A program made the position numbers and the translations under genes. 64,000 nucleotides of DNA, taken from positions 1-64,000 of the forward strand of contig NZ_PNNA01000066.1 of NCBI RefSeq assembly GCF_013823965.1, read 5' to 3'. The notes beneath the pieces are model-generated. The model was not told the DNA's origin and searched no databases. It worked only from the letters and a program-made list of their open reading frames with translations. How positions within the stretch are numbered: position 1 is the stretch's first letter; each line of letters begins with the position of its first letter. This stretch comes from Flavobacterium sp. Its GTDB lineage: Bacteria > Bacteroidota > Bacteroidia > Flavobacteriales > Flavobacteriaceae. Shown piece after piece: positions 45,562 to 53,874 of the stretch.

Positions 45562-47928
45562 ATGGACAATCAAGATAAAATATTCAATAAAATAAAGAAT
45601 GCTGCCCAAAAAGCAGAAGAAAAAGACTTTCCGGCATTCGAAAAAGTATGGATGCGTGTAGAAGAAAAACTCGACAAAAAAGAAGACAAAAAAGCCATTG
45701 CACTTTGGAAAAAATTGGCCGTTGCCGCTTCACTCCTATTGTTCTTTTCTTTGGGTTATCAATTTCTTAAACCCGAATCAAAAATAATCGCACCAAACGG
45801 AACGAAGGAAAACAATGTGGTTATTCAAGAAAAGCAAGATACCAACTCCACTAAAAAACCATCAGAAATCATCAAATCGGATGCAGAAGTTATTCTGAAA
45901 AAACAGATAGAAAAACCAGTTGCCTTAGTCATAGCTGATACATCCTCAAGAAATTTAAAAACTGAATCTTCATCCGATAACAAAATCGTTACAATAGAAG
46001 AAGACAATAATAGCTACAATGAAGTAGTTGTTGTGGGTTACGCAACTCAAAAAAAATCAGCTTTAACAGGCTCAGTCACTTCTGTTTCTAATGACTATTT
46101 ATCAAAACAAAAATCAGTAAATGTTAGCCAAGCCCTTCAAGGAAGAGTTGCAGGAGTTCAAATCACAAACAATCCTGGATTTTTAAGCCAAGGCTCGCCT
46201 GAACTATCGCCAACAATTTCCATTCGAGGTAATGCTTCCATTTCACAATCGAACGACCCTATATATATTATTGATGGAGTTCCTGTAAATGCTGCTGATT
46301 TCAAGCAATTAAAACCCGAAAACGTTAAAAGTATAAATGTGCTTAAAGATGCCACAGCAACTTCTTTATACGGAAGCCGAGCATCCAATGGAGTGATTAT
46401 CATAAATACTAAAAACGGAACCTATCAAAATCTTTCGAAAAAAGAACTAGAACGAAAACTCAAAAAACTGGACAAAAACAAAAAACCGGAACAAATAGCA
46501 TTACCACCAAAATCCATCGAAGTTTCCCAGGAAGACTATGACAATTTTGTGGAAAATCAATTCGAAAGCCCAAAATCAGCACCGCTTTCCACTTTTTCCA
46601 TTGATGTGGACAATGCTTCTTATACCAATGTGAGACGCTTTATCAACAATGGACAGTCAGTTCCAAAAGATGCCGTGAGAGTCGAAGAAATGATGAATTT
46701 CTTCAAATACAAATATCCGCAACCGCAAGATCAAAATCCGTTTTCGATTAACACAGAATACAGTGATTGCCCTTGGAATTCCAATCATAAATTGTTAAAA
46801 ATTGGCTTGCAAGGCAAAAATATTCCAACGGAAAACTTGCCAGCTTCCAACTTGGTTTTCTTGATTGATGTTTCGGGTTCGATGGGCGATGCCAACAAAT
46901 TGCCGTTACTGAAACAATCTTTGAAAATTTTAGTCAATGAACTCCGCAAAAAAGACAAAGTAGCCATTGTGGTTTATGCTGGAGCCGCAGGAATGGTTTT
47001 GCCTCCGACGACAGGAGACGAAAAACAAACCATCATCAATGCGTTGGAAAATCTAAACGCTGGCGGAAGTACGGCCGGTGGAGCAGGAATTAATTTAGCC
47101 TACAAATTAGCCCAAGAAAACTTTGTCAAAGGAGGAAACAATCGAGTAATTCTGGCTACTGACGGCGATTTTAACGTTGGCGCATCCTCCAATACGGATA
47201 TGCAAACCTTGATTGAAGAAAAAAGAAAATCAGGCGTTTTCTTGACTTGTTTGGGTTATGGAATGGACAATTACAAAGACAGCAAAATGGAAACTTTAGC
47301 CGACAAAGGCAACGGAAATTACGCTTATATCGACAATATTCAGGAAGCCAATCGTTTCTTGGGCAAAGAATTCAAAGGTTCGATGTTTGCCATTGCCAAA
47401 GACGTGAAAATCCAAATCGAATTCAATCCAAAACAGGTTCAAGCCTACCGATTGATTGGGTATGAAAACAGAAAATTGCGTCCCGAAGATTTCACCAATG
47501 ACGCCATCGATGCTGGAGAATTAGGAAGTAATCATACCGTTACAGCCTTGTATGAAGTGATTCCGACTGGTGTAAAAAGCGAATTTTTGAACAACACACC
47601 TGATTTGAAATACACAAAAACCAATTCAAATGAAGATAATTATTCCAATGAACTGGCAACGATAAAATTCCGTTATAAAAAACCAGATGGAGACAAAAGC
47701 ATCGAAATGGTAAAAGTGATTGAAAACAAATCCATTCCTCTGAAGAATTCCTCTGATGATTTCAAATTTAGTACTGCCGTGGCTTGGTTCGGATTAAAAT
47801 TAAGAGATTCTAATCTGGTTCCAAATAAAACAACGGAAGACATTAAAAAACTGGCCAAAGAAGGATTATCCAATGACGACGAAGGGTACAAAGCAGAATT
47901 TGTCCGTTTGGTGGAAACTGTGAAATAA
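45562..47928 (+). CDS. Anti-sigma-like / SusC-plug / vWA (YfbK-type) fusion protein
   Basis: This 788-aa protein has an unusual domain order. Residues 1-48 are a charged cytoplasmic segment followed by a membrane helix (about 50-66), as in anti-sigma factors. A low-complexity region leads to a TonB/SusC-type plug (about 150-290) containing GYATQKKSALTGSVTSV, DPIYIIDGVPV and LYGSRASNGVIIINTKNG. Then comes a YfbK-like domain (about 315-425), a vWA domain with MIDAS FLIDVSGSMGD (about 430-610) and a DUF3520-like C-terminus. No outer-membrane barrel is present. The upstream ECF sigma factor, 2 nt away, is the likely partner. The protein would sit in the inner membrane with plug and vWA in the periplasm. 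Function unknown. Confidence 0.88.
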   Translation: MDNQDKIFNKIKNAAQKAEEKDFPAFEKVWMRVEEKLDKKEDKKAIALWKKLAVAASLLLFFSLGYQFLKPESKIIAPNGTKENNVVIQEKQDTNSTKKPSEIIKSDAEVILKKQIEKPVALVIADTSSRNLKTESSSDNKIVTIEEDNNSYNEVVVVGYATQKKSALTGSVTSVSNDYLSKQKSVNVSQALQGRVAGVQITNNPGFLSQGSPELSPTISIRGNASISQSNDPIYIIDGVPVNAADFKQLKPENVKSINVLKDATATSLYGSRASNGVIIINTKNGTYQNLSKKELERKLKKLDKNKKPEQIALPPKSIEVSQEDYDNFVENQFESPKSAPLSTFSIDVDNASYTNVRRFINNGQSVPKDAVRVEEMMNFFKYKYPQPQDQNPFSINTEYSDCPWNSNHKLLKIGLQGKNIPTENLPASNLVFLIDVSGSMGDANKLPLLKQSLKILVNELRKKDKVAIVVYAGAAGMVLPPTTGDEKQTIINALENLNAGGSTAGGAGINLAYKLAQENFVKGGNNRVILATDGDFNVGASSNTDMQTLIEEKRKSGVFLTCLGYGMDNYKDSKMETLADKGNGNYAYIDNIQEANRFLGKEFKGSMFAIAKDVKIQIEFNPKQVQAYRLIGYENRKLRPEDFTNDAIDAGELGSNHTVTALYEVIPTGVKSEFLNNTPDLKYTKTNSNEDNYSNELATIKFRYKKPDGDKSIEMVKVIENKSIPLKNSSDDFKFSTAVAWFGLKLRDSNLVPNKTTEDIKKLAKEGLSNDDEGYKAEFVRLVETVK

Positions 47929-47942
47929 GATATAATAATTTT

Positions 47943-47982
47943 AGACCTAACAGGTTTTGAAAACCTGTTAGGTCTTTTTTTT
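47943..47982 (+). terminator. Terminator after the sigma/vWA operon
   Basis: AGACCTAACAGGTTTT and AAAACCTGTTAGGTCT form a long stem with a very small loop, followed by a T-run. The AACAGGTTTT unit also appears as an intergenic repeat in flavobacteria, as far as I recall. Confidence 0.85.
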
Positions 47983-48048
47983 ATTTCCATCCGAAAAATT
48001 TATCTTTTTTTTCACACAATCTACAACTTCAAGCCTAAACAAATGCGT

Positions 48049-48056
48049 TAACTTTG
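48049..48056 (+). promoter_or_regulatory. -7 element upstream of the FabG-like gene
   Basis: TAACTTTG matches TAnnTTTG and lies 23 nt before the ATG at 48079. A -33 TTG at the right distance is not seen. Confidence 0.45.
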
Positions 48057-48078
48057 TTTTTGAACAAAAAGTAAAAAA

Positions 48079-48795
48079 ATGAGCCATTTAAAAAATAAAA
48101 ATGCCCTGATTACCGGAGCTGGAAAAGGAATTGGAAAAGCCGTAGCCTTGGCTTTGGCCAAAGAAGGAGTCAACGTAATTTTATTGGCAAGAACACAAGC
48201 CGATATTGATGAAGTTGCAAAAGAAGCAACCACTTTTGGAGTAAAATCATTGGCAATTACCGCCGATGTTGCCGATATCAATTCTGTAAATACTGCCATT
48301 GAAAAAGCGTTGTCCGAATTCAAGACCATCGATATTTTGATCAACAATGCTGGAATTGCCGCTTTTGGAAAATTCTTGGAATTGGAACCAGCCGCTTGGG
48401 AACGCATTATCCAAGTCAATGTAATGGGAACGTATTATGTAACCCGTGCCGTTTTGCCCAATATGATCGAAAGACAAACCGGTGACATCATCAACATTTC
48501 ATCAACGGCGGGACTCAATGGAAATGCCATGACAAGCGCATATAGTGCTTCAAAATTTGCTGTTCTAGGATTGACTGATTCATTGATGCAGGAAGTTCGC
48601 AAACACAATATTCGGGTGACGGCTCTCACGCCAAGCACCGTCGCCACTGATATGGCCAAGGAACTAAACCTAACGGACGGAAACCCAGAAAAAGTGATGC
48701 AATCCGAAGATATGGCCGAATTAATCATCGCCCAATTAAAATTGAACCGACGCGTTTTTATAAAAAACAGCAGCATTTGGTCAACAAATCCTTGA
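48079..48795 (+). CDS. SDR-family 3-ketoacyl-ACP-reductase-like oxidoreductase (FabG-like)
   Basis: This 238-aa short-chain dehydrogenase has the cofactor motif TGAGKGIG (residues about 12-19), NNAGIA (about 86-91), Ser-Tyr-Lys catalysis (ISSTAGLNG and YSASKFA) and the NADPH-favouring Arg in [10 protein letters not shown]. It reduces carbonyl substrates; a strict FabG role in fatty-acid synthesis is not certain, as a stand-alone copy. A -7 element precedes it. It is a single gene ending near a palindromic repeat. Confidence 0.88.
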   Translation: MSHLKNKNALITGAGKGIGKAVALALAKEGVNVILLARTQADIDEVAKEATTFGVKSLAITADVADINSVNTAIEKALSEFKTIDILINNAGIAAFGKFLELEPAAWERIIQVNVMGTYYVTRAVLPNMIERQTGDIINISSTAGLNGNAMTSAYSASKFAVLGLTDSLMQEVRKHNIRVTALTPSTVATDMAKELNLTDGNPEKVMQSEDMAELIIAQLKLNRRVFIKNSSIWSTNP

Positions 48796-48810
48796 TTTGT
48801 TTTTCTTTTT

Positions 48811-48868
48811 TGTCGGTTCAAGCGCAGTCGAGAACCATTAATACATCTCGACTGCGCTCGATGTGACA
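48811..48868. repeat. Palindromic interspersed repeat between SDR and mtaB
   Basis: AGCGCAGTCGAGA (48821-48833) and TCTCGACTGCGCT (48846-48858) form a 13-bp perfect stem, extended by partial pairing outside (TGTC/GACA). The TCTCGACTGCGCTCGATGTG-type sequence is a recurring intergenic element in Flavobacteriia. It may terminate transcription of both convergent genes. Confidence 0.65.
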
Positions 48869-48891
48869 AAAAGTATTGTATTGTATTGTTT

Positions 48892-50220
48892 TTATACTTC
48901 AATATTCAGAAATTCCAATCTCACGCTTCCGTCTTCGTCAATTTTTGTCAAATTGATTTCTTGCAAAGTGTTGGCCAATTCTGGATTCCAAGGAGTTTTC
49001 ACTCTCACGTAATTTTCAGTAAAACCGTGAATGTAGCCTTCTTTATTTTCGGCTTCAAAAAGTACGGTTCTGTTGGTTCCAATTTGGCTTTCATAAAAAG
49101 CACGACGTTTTTTTACTGACAATCCGCGCAACATTTTACTGCGTTTGGCTCGAACATTGGCAGGAACAATCCCTTCCATTTCGGCAGCTTCGGTATTGTC
49201 ACGCTCTGAATAGGTAAAAACGTGCAAATAGGAAATATCCAAATCATTCAAGAAATGATAGGTTTCCAAGAAATGTTCGTCGGTTTCACCCGGAAAACCA
49301 ACAATCACGTCCACGCCAATGCAGGCATCCGGCATCACTTCACGAATTTTATTTACCCGTTCAGTATATATCTCACGAAGATAACGGCGTTTCATTAATT
49401 TGAGAATATCATTGCTTCCAGATTGCAACGGAATATGAAAATGCGGCACGAAAGTTCGGCTTTTCGACACGAATTCAATCGTTTCGTTTTTCAATAAATT
49501 CGGCTCGATAGAAGAAATTCGCAAACGCTCGATTCCTTCCACTTTATCTAATTCTTGAACCAATTCCAGAAAAGTATGTTCGTGTTTTTTGTTGCCGAAT
49601 TCTCCTTTTCCGTAATCACCAATATTCACGCCAGTCAAGACAATTTCTTTGATTCCTTGTTCGGAAATTTCTTTGGCATTTTTGAGTACATTTTGCAATT
49701 CGTCACTGCGGGAAATTCCTCTCGCCAATGGAATCGTGCAATAGGTGCATTTGTAATCGCAACCGTCCTGCACTTTCAGGAAAGCACGGGTTCTGTCGCC
49801 AATGGAATAACTGCCCACGTAAAAATCGGCTTCCTCGATTTCGCAAGAATGCACTTCGCCAAAATCATTTTTTGATAAATCGTTGATGTAATCGGTAATT
49901 TTAAACTTTTCGGTGGCGCCCAAAACCAAGTCAACTCCGTCAACATTGGCCAATTCTTCGGGTTTCAATTGGGCATAACAACCAATGGCGGCAACGAAAG
50001 CCTTGTTGTTGAGTTTCATCGCTTTTCGAACGACTTGCTTGAATTGTTTGTCGGCATTCTCGGTCACCGAACAGGTGTTGATGACATACATATCGGCCAC
50101 TTCTTCAAAATCGACGCGGTCAAAACCTTCGTCCTGAAAACTTCTGGCAATGGTTGAAGTTTCCGAAAAATTCAATTTGCACCCAAGAGTATAAAAGGCG
50201 ACTTTTTTTCTATTTCCCAT
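48892..50220 (-). CDS. mtaB: tRNA t6A37 methylthiotransferase MtaB
   Basis: This protein of about 442 aa is a radical-SAM methylthiotransferase converting t6A37 to ms2t6A in tRNA. N-terminal UPF0004 domain: FYTLGCKLNFSETSTIARSF with its Cys, plus INTCSVTENADKQ and AIGCYAQL, giving the second cluster's cysteines. Radical-SAM motif CDYKCTYC (CxxxCxxC) follows. The TRAM domain is at the C-terminus. The preferred start is the ATG at 50220 (GNRKKVAFYT); an in-frame TTG lies 12 nt upstream. Confidence 0.95.
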   Translation of the reverse strand: MGNRKKVAFYTLGCKLNFSETSTIARSFQDEGFDRVDFEEVADMYVINTCSVTENADKQFKQVVRKAMKLNNKAFVAAIGCYAQLKPEELANVDGVDLVLGATEKFKITDYINDLSKNDFGEVHSCEIEEADFYVGSYSIGDRTRAFLKVQDGCDYKCTYCTIPLARGISRSDELQNVLKNAKEISEQGIKEIVLTGVNIGDYGKGEFGNKKHEHTFLELVQELDKVEGIERLRISSIEPNLLKNETIEFVSKSRTFVPHFHIPLQSGSNDILKLMKRRYLREIYTERVNKIREVMPDACIGVDVIVGFPGETDEHFLETYHFLNDLDISYLHVFTYSERDNTEAAEMEGIVPANVRAKRSKMLRGLSVKKRRAFYESQIGTNRTVLFEAENKEGYIHGFTENYVRVKTPWNPELANTLQEINLTKIDEDGSVRLEFLNIEV

Positions 50221-50423
50221 AAAATTGCTCAATCAATGAAATCGTTGTCAAAAAATTGAGGTTGCAAATTTACAAACAAAAAACTTTAAAATGAAATCAT
50301 TGGTTTTTTATAAATGGAGCATCTAAACCACGTTGACCCGAAAGGGCGAAGATCAATTGCTAGAGTTGCTTCTGTCTTTCCTTCATTCGAAAATGAAATT
50401 CATGGTCTAAAACTATTTTTTTA

Positions 50424-50993
50424 TTAAAAAAAAGCATCAACTTCAATCACTTCTCCTGCTTTCAAATCATTCAAATGTACGTTTCCAATTCGAACGCGCA
50501 CCAATCTCAAGGTAGGAAAACCAACGGCTGCGGTCATTTTTCGAACTTGACGAAACTTTCCTTCATTGACCGTGATAGACGCCCAAGAAGTGGGGCCGTG
50601 GCGTTCGTCCCTTATTTTTTTTCCTCTGGCGCCAAAAGCTGGAATTTCGTTGATTATGAAAGATTCACAAGGTTTGGTGATGTATTTCGTGCCGTTGAAC
50701 CCAATTTCGACACCTTTTTTCATTTTATCAACCGCTTCTTGCGTGATAATTCCATCGACTTGAACATAATATTCCTTGTCCACTTTTTTACTTCGGACGA
50801 TTTCGCTCATCTTGCCGTCCGTGGTCAACAAAAGCAAGCCTTCCGAATCTTCGTCGAGGCGACCTATGGCCATTGTTCCTGCCGGGAAATCGTGCAATTC
50901 TCCCAAGAGTTTTTTCTTGCGTTTCAATTCATAAATAAATTGGCTCAAATAACCGTAAGGTTTGTGTAGGATGAAGTGATGGTGATTGGACAT
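50424..50993 (-). CDS. Ribosomal large-subunit pseudouridine synthase (RluE/RsuA type)
   Basis: This 189-aa protein carries the pseudouridine synthase motif GRLDEDSEGLLLLTTDG, whose Asp is the catalytic residue (residue about 45). HKPYGYLSQF precedes it, and NEGKFRQVRKMTAAVGFPTL with LVRVRIGNV follows, matching RluE. RluE makes pseudouridine in 23S rRNA. It lacks an N-terminal S4 domain, as RluE does. It is a single gene on minus, divergent from cas1 with a 202-nt gap. Confidence 0.9.
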   Translation of the reverse strand: MSNHHHFILHKPYGYLSQFIYELKRKKKLLGELHDFPAGTMAIGRLDEDSEGLLLLTTDGKMSEIVRSKKVDKEYYVQVDGIITQEAVDKMKKGVEIGFNGTKYITKPCESFIINEIPAFGARGKKIRDERHGPTSWASITVNEGKFRQVRKMTAAVGFPTLRLVRVRIGNVHLNDLKAGEVIEVDAFF

Positions 50994-51195
50994 TCAGACT
51001 TGGAATTTCGTGTAAAAATAAACAAATTGAACGACTAGCTGCAAAAGTCTCCTGAAATTAAAATTATTCCAAACCACCGCAACATCTAAAATACACTAAA
51101 CTAAAGCACTTTACGGAAATCCATAAAAAACACAATCTCTTTTTCATTAAATTTACATAACCCCAATTCAATCATAACTCATTAATAGTCCAATT

Positions 51196-52095
51196 ATGAT
51201 AAAGAAATCCATTTTGATAGAGAACAAAACATCTATTACCGCAAAAAACTTGCAACTAATAATCAAATCCGAAATCCGCGAAAGTACTATTTCTATTGAA
51301 GACATTGGTTTTTTGGTTTTAGATCATCAAGAAATTTACATTAGTTTACCTGCGATGAACTTATTGGTGGAGAACAATACTTCCGTCATCATTTGTTCCA
51401 AAAATCATTTGCCAAATGGAATGTTTCTCAACCTCAACAGCCACCACATCCAGCAGGAAGTTTTCAAAAACCAGATTGAGGCTACCGTTCCACTCAAAAA
51501 GCAATTGTGGCAACAAACTGTTGTCGAAAAAATAACGAATCAAGGCATTCTTTTGGCAAAAATCACCGAAAACAAGAATACCTTTGAATTCTTGGCCAGC
51601 AAGGTTTTGAGTGGTGACACGACCAATATGGAAGGTGTTGCTGCCCAACAATATTGGAAATCCTTTTTTGAACTTGATTTCAAACGGGAACGTTTTGGCG
51701 ATTACCCCAATAATTTTCTCAATTACGGTTATGCCATTCTTCGGGCAGCCACCGCCAGGGCTTTGTCTGGAAGTGGATTGTTGAACACCCTGGGTATTCA
51801 TCACAAGAGTAAATACAACGCTTTTGCCCTAGCCGATGATATTATGGAACCTTTCCGACCCTTGGTTGACGAAAAAGTTTTTGAAATTATGCAAAACTAT
51901 GACGAACAGGAATTGAATACTAAAATCAAGGCCGAACTTTTGCAAGTATTGACCCGAACCGTTTATTTCAAGGACGAAAAAAGTCCATTGATGGTGGCGC
52001 TACAAAAAACGGCCAGTTCTTTGCAACAATGCTTTGCGGGAAACAGAAAGAAAATTAAATACCCCAAATTATGGAACTTAACGCCTACCGAATAA
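51196..52095 (+). CDS. cas1: CRISPR integrase Cas1 (type II)
   Basis: This 299-aa protein is the metal-dependent integrase that, with Cas2, inserts new spacers. The catalytic residues can be placed: Glu146 in TTNMEGVAAQQYW, His203 in LGIHHKSKYNAF, and Asp214/Asp215 with Glu218 in ALADDIMEPFRPL. The N-terminal beta-domain and length fit type II-C Cas1. The 202-nt upstream region shows no clear TAnnTTTG promoter. The 3' end overlaps cas2 by 25 nt, so the two are co-translated. Confidence 0.97.
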   Translation: MIKKSILIENKTSITAKNLQLIIKSEIRESTISIEDIGFLVLDHQEIYISLPAMNLLVENNTSVIICSKNHLPNGMFLNLNSHHIQQEVFKNQIEATVPLKKQLWQQTVVEKITNQGILLAKITENKNTFEFLASKVLSGDTTNMEGVAAQQYWKSFFELDFKRERFGDYPNNFLNYGYAILRAATARALSGSGLLNTLGIHHKSKYNAFALADDIMEPFRPLVDEKVFEIMQNYDEQELNTKIKAELLQVLTRTVYFKDEKSPLMVALQKTASSLQQCFAGNRKKIKYPKLWNLTPTE

Positions 52096-52400
52096 TGTGG
52101 TTGTTCGTGTTCTTTGATTTACCGACGGAAACCAAAAAAGACCGACGGAACGCCTCTCAATTTCGAGGCAACCTCATTAAAGATGGCTTCTCGATGATGC
52201 AATTCTCGGTGTACATTCGCCATTGTGCCAGCGGTGAAAGTGCCGATGTACACGAAAAAAGAATTCACAGACTCGTCCCTCCTTTGGGAAAAGTCAGTGT
52301 TTTAAGAATAACCGACAAACAATTTGGAATGATAATCAATTATTTGGGCAAAACCAAACAAGATGCCGTAGCTACACCAACACAATTGGAATTGTTTTAA
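52071..52400 (+). CDS. cas2: CRISPR-associated Cas2
   Basis: This 109-aa protein has the Cas2 N-terminus ELNAYRIMWLFVFFDLPTET, whose Asp16 is the conserved acidic residue, followed by ferredoxin-fold strands. It acts as a structural dimer in the Cas1-Cas2 integration complex. The start at 52071 fits the family because the sequence aligns from the first residues. It overlaps cas1 by 25 nt and its stop overlaps the convergent toxin gene's stop by 4 nt. No csn2 or cas4 is present, which fits type II-C. Confidence 0.96.
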   Translation: MELNAYRIMWLFVFFDLPTETKKDRRNASQFRGNLIKDGFSMMQFSVYIRHCASGESADVHEKRIHRLVPPLGKVSVLRITDKQFGMIINYLGKTKQDAVATPTQLELF

Positions 52401-52678
52401 ATCATTGGGTCTTGGCGGTTGTCCCAGAAATAAGACAACTGAATGGCTTCTTGATTTATTTCATAAAACAAAGAACATTGCTTACTTATACTCGCTTTTC
52501 TGACCTTGTTGTTGAAACTGGAACTTTTATAAATGTAGGGTTGTATGGAAATGGAATGGATTACGGAATCTACTTTAGTGATAAACTTTTTGGCTGAAAT
52601 AATACCAAATTCGGATTCAATATAAAGTACAATTATATCAAAAGTTGTTTCGGCATTTTCTGACCAAACCACTTTCAT
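52397..52678 (-). CDS. RelE/ParE-family toxin
   Basis: This 93-aa protein has a RelE/ParE fold pattern: KVVWSENAETTFDIIVLYIE at the N-terminus, a middle helix region, and CSLFYEINQEAIQLSYFWDN ending in RQDP. Members cleave ribosome-bound mRNA or poison gyrase; which applies is not visible. It overlaps its antitoxin by 4 nt (ATGA) and the cas2 3' end by 4 nt. Its position between cas2 and the array makes it part of the CRISPR locus. Confidence 0.9.
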   Translation of the reverse strand: MKVVWSENAETTFDIIVLYIESEFGIISAKKFITKVDSVIHSISIQPYIYKSSSFNNKVRKASISKQCSLFYEINQEAIQLSYFWDNRQDPMI

Positions 52679-52902
52679 AGATCATATTTGATTTTATATT
52701 TGGCCATAACTTCTTCGTGCGTAGAAAATTTTCCTTGTTTGAATTGTTCTTGGCTCTCAATGATCCCTGCTTTTACGTGCTCGGGAAGTTCCTCCCAAAA
52801 ATCAACTTCTTTTTCTTCAAAAGTAATTTTTGCTTTTATGGCAGATGCAATTTCTTGCAACATACTTTTATACTTGTCGCTGGTTTCAATAACTACTCTC
52901 AT
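52675..52902 (-). CDS. Antitoxin of the RelE/ParE pair
   Basis: This 75-aa protein begins RVVIETSDKYKSMLQEIASA, similar to small DUF2683-like antitoxins paired with RelE/ParE toxins, and ends in basic residues (STHEEVMAKYKIKYDL) expected to wrap the toxin. It overlaps the toxin start by 4 nt. A -7 element lies 15 nt upstream, so the pair has its own promoter; autoregulation is typical but not shown here. Confidence 0.8.
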   Translation of the reverse strand: MRVVIETSDKYKSMLQEIASAIKAKITFEEKEVDFWEELPEHVKAGIIESQEQFKQGKFSTHEEVMAKYKIKYDL

Positions 52903-52916
52903 AATCCATGTTTTTA

Positions 52917-52924
52917 CAAATATA
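52917..52924 (-). promoter_or_regulatory. -7 element of the toxin-antitoxin operon
   Basis: TATATTTG on the minus strand ends 15 nt before the antitoxin start codon. A -33 TTG at 19-nt spacing is missing. Two TGCAATTG copies lie a little further upstream (near 52933 and 52960) and could be operator half-sites. Confidence 0.45.
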
Positions 52925-52979
52925 CAAATTATTGCAATTGTGTTTCAGATTTGAACAACTGCAATTGCATAGAAACGAA

Positions 52980-53024
52980 AAAATGCTCCAATCTAGCCGA
53001 TATAACACTAAAAAGGAGCATTTT
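52980..53024 (-). terminator. Possible terminator of the CRISPR array transcript
   Basis: AAAATGCTCC (52980-52989) and GGAGCATTTT (53015-53024) are exact inverted repeats with a 25-nt loop. On the minus strand the second arm runs into a U-tract. It lies about 55 nt beyond the leader-distal repeat, the expected end of the pre-crRNA. The long loop makes it a weak call. Confidence 0.5.
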
Positions 53025-53078
53025 ATTTTACGATATTCTTCTTTATTCCATTGATAATTAGAAGGTAACAAGCCAACT

Positions 53079-53774
53079 AATATCGTGTTTTCTAATCTTT
53101 AATCAAACCACAACTATAGATAATAAAGAAGCAAAAAAGGAATAAATATCGTGTTTTCTAATCTTTAATCAAACCACAACAGCGAAGGCGTTACAAAAAA
53201 TGAATCTTTAAATATCGTGTTTTCTAATCTTTAATCAAACCACAACCAGCCATACATATTATCAAAAATAGGTCCTAATATCGTGTTTTCTAATCTTTAA
53301 TCAAACCACAACAAGGATGGTCCAGAAGCGATGCTTTTACTAAATATCGTGTTTTCTAATCTTTAATCAAACCACAACAGACACTAAATGACGAAAGAAC
53401 CGCTTCAAAATATCGTGTTTTCTAATCTTTAATCAAACCACAACCAGCCAGCAACAATCCGTTTCCAGATAGTCAATATCGTGTTTTCTAATCTTTAATC
53501 AAACCACAACCCATAAATCGACAATTACAGGAATCGAACCAATATCGTGTTTTCTAATCTTTAATCAAACCACAACCGGTTCAGAAGCATTAGAAATGCT
53601 TAAAACAATATCGTGTTTTCTAATCTTTAATCAAACCACAACGGGAATGGGTTGAGCAAAAAAATGCAGACGAATATCGTGTTTTCTAATCTTTAATCAA
53701 ACCACAACTAAACGGACGTTCCGCATGTCACGACATAGAATATCGTGTTTTCTAATCTTTAATCAAACCACAAC
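53079..53774 (-). CRISPR. Type II-C CRISPR array, 11 repeats and 10 spacers
   Basis: Eleven 36-bp repeats start at 53079 and recur every 66 bp to 53739, so all ten spacers are exactly 30 bp. All repeats look identical. In crRNA orientation (minus strand) the repeat begins GTTGTGGTTTGATTAAAGAT and ends ACACGATATT. The direction is fixed by the tracrRNA: its anti-repeat pairs with the repeat's 5' half on the minus strand. Repeat 11 (53739-53774) is therefore nearest the leader and repeat 1 is oldest; repeat 1 shows no decay. No spacer matched any other part of this window by eye; targets were not searched. Confidence 0.98.
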
Positions 53775-53847
53775 TGAAAGCTACTACATCCCTACTGGGC
53801 GGATGTCCTACCTTTCAGTTGTGGTTTGAGATGTTTAAGAGTTAGAA
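53739..53847 (-). promoter_or_regulatory. Leader/first-repeat stem-loop with inverted repeat copy
   Basis: The leader sequence 53812-53829 (CTTTCAGTTGTGGTTTGA) is the exact inverted complement of 53763-53780, whose 12 right-hand repeat bases belong to repeat 11 and whose last 6 are leader. The copy continues imperfectly to 53847, covering about 25 positions of the repeat with a bulge and two mismatches. Between the arms lies a second small hairpin (ACATCC, 53786-53791, with GGATGT, 53801-53806). On the pre-crRNA this folds leader and first repeat into one long stem. Confidence 0.85.
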
Positions 53848-53866
53848 CGAAATGTCAAAGAACATT

Positions 53867-53874
53867 CAAACTTA
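53867..53874 (-). promoter_or_regulatory. Candidate array promoter (-7 element) at the cas9 stop
   Basis: TAAGTTTG on the minus strand matches TAnnTTTG and includes the cas9 stop codon. Transcription would begin near 53860, before the leader stem-loop, and run into the array. No -33 TTG at proper spacing, so read-through from cas9 is an equally good source of pre-crRNA. Confidence 0.4.

Noticed and set aside
50314..50427. A 37-codon open frame (ATG at 50314) between mtaB and the pseudouridine synthase gene
   Set aside because: No recognisable family, no promoter or ribosome-binding site, and it overlaps the pseudouridine synthase stop codon. More likely chance or a gene remnant.
52903..53078. 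Possible leader of the array on the cas2 side
   Set aside because: The tracrRNA pairing shows the array is transcribed from the cas9 side, so this is the distal flank; it contains the toxin-antitoxin promoter and a possible terminator instead.
53079..53774. Spacers targeting this window (self-targeting)
   Set aside because: By eye no spacer matched any gene in the window. External targets were not searched.
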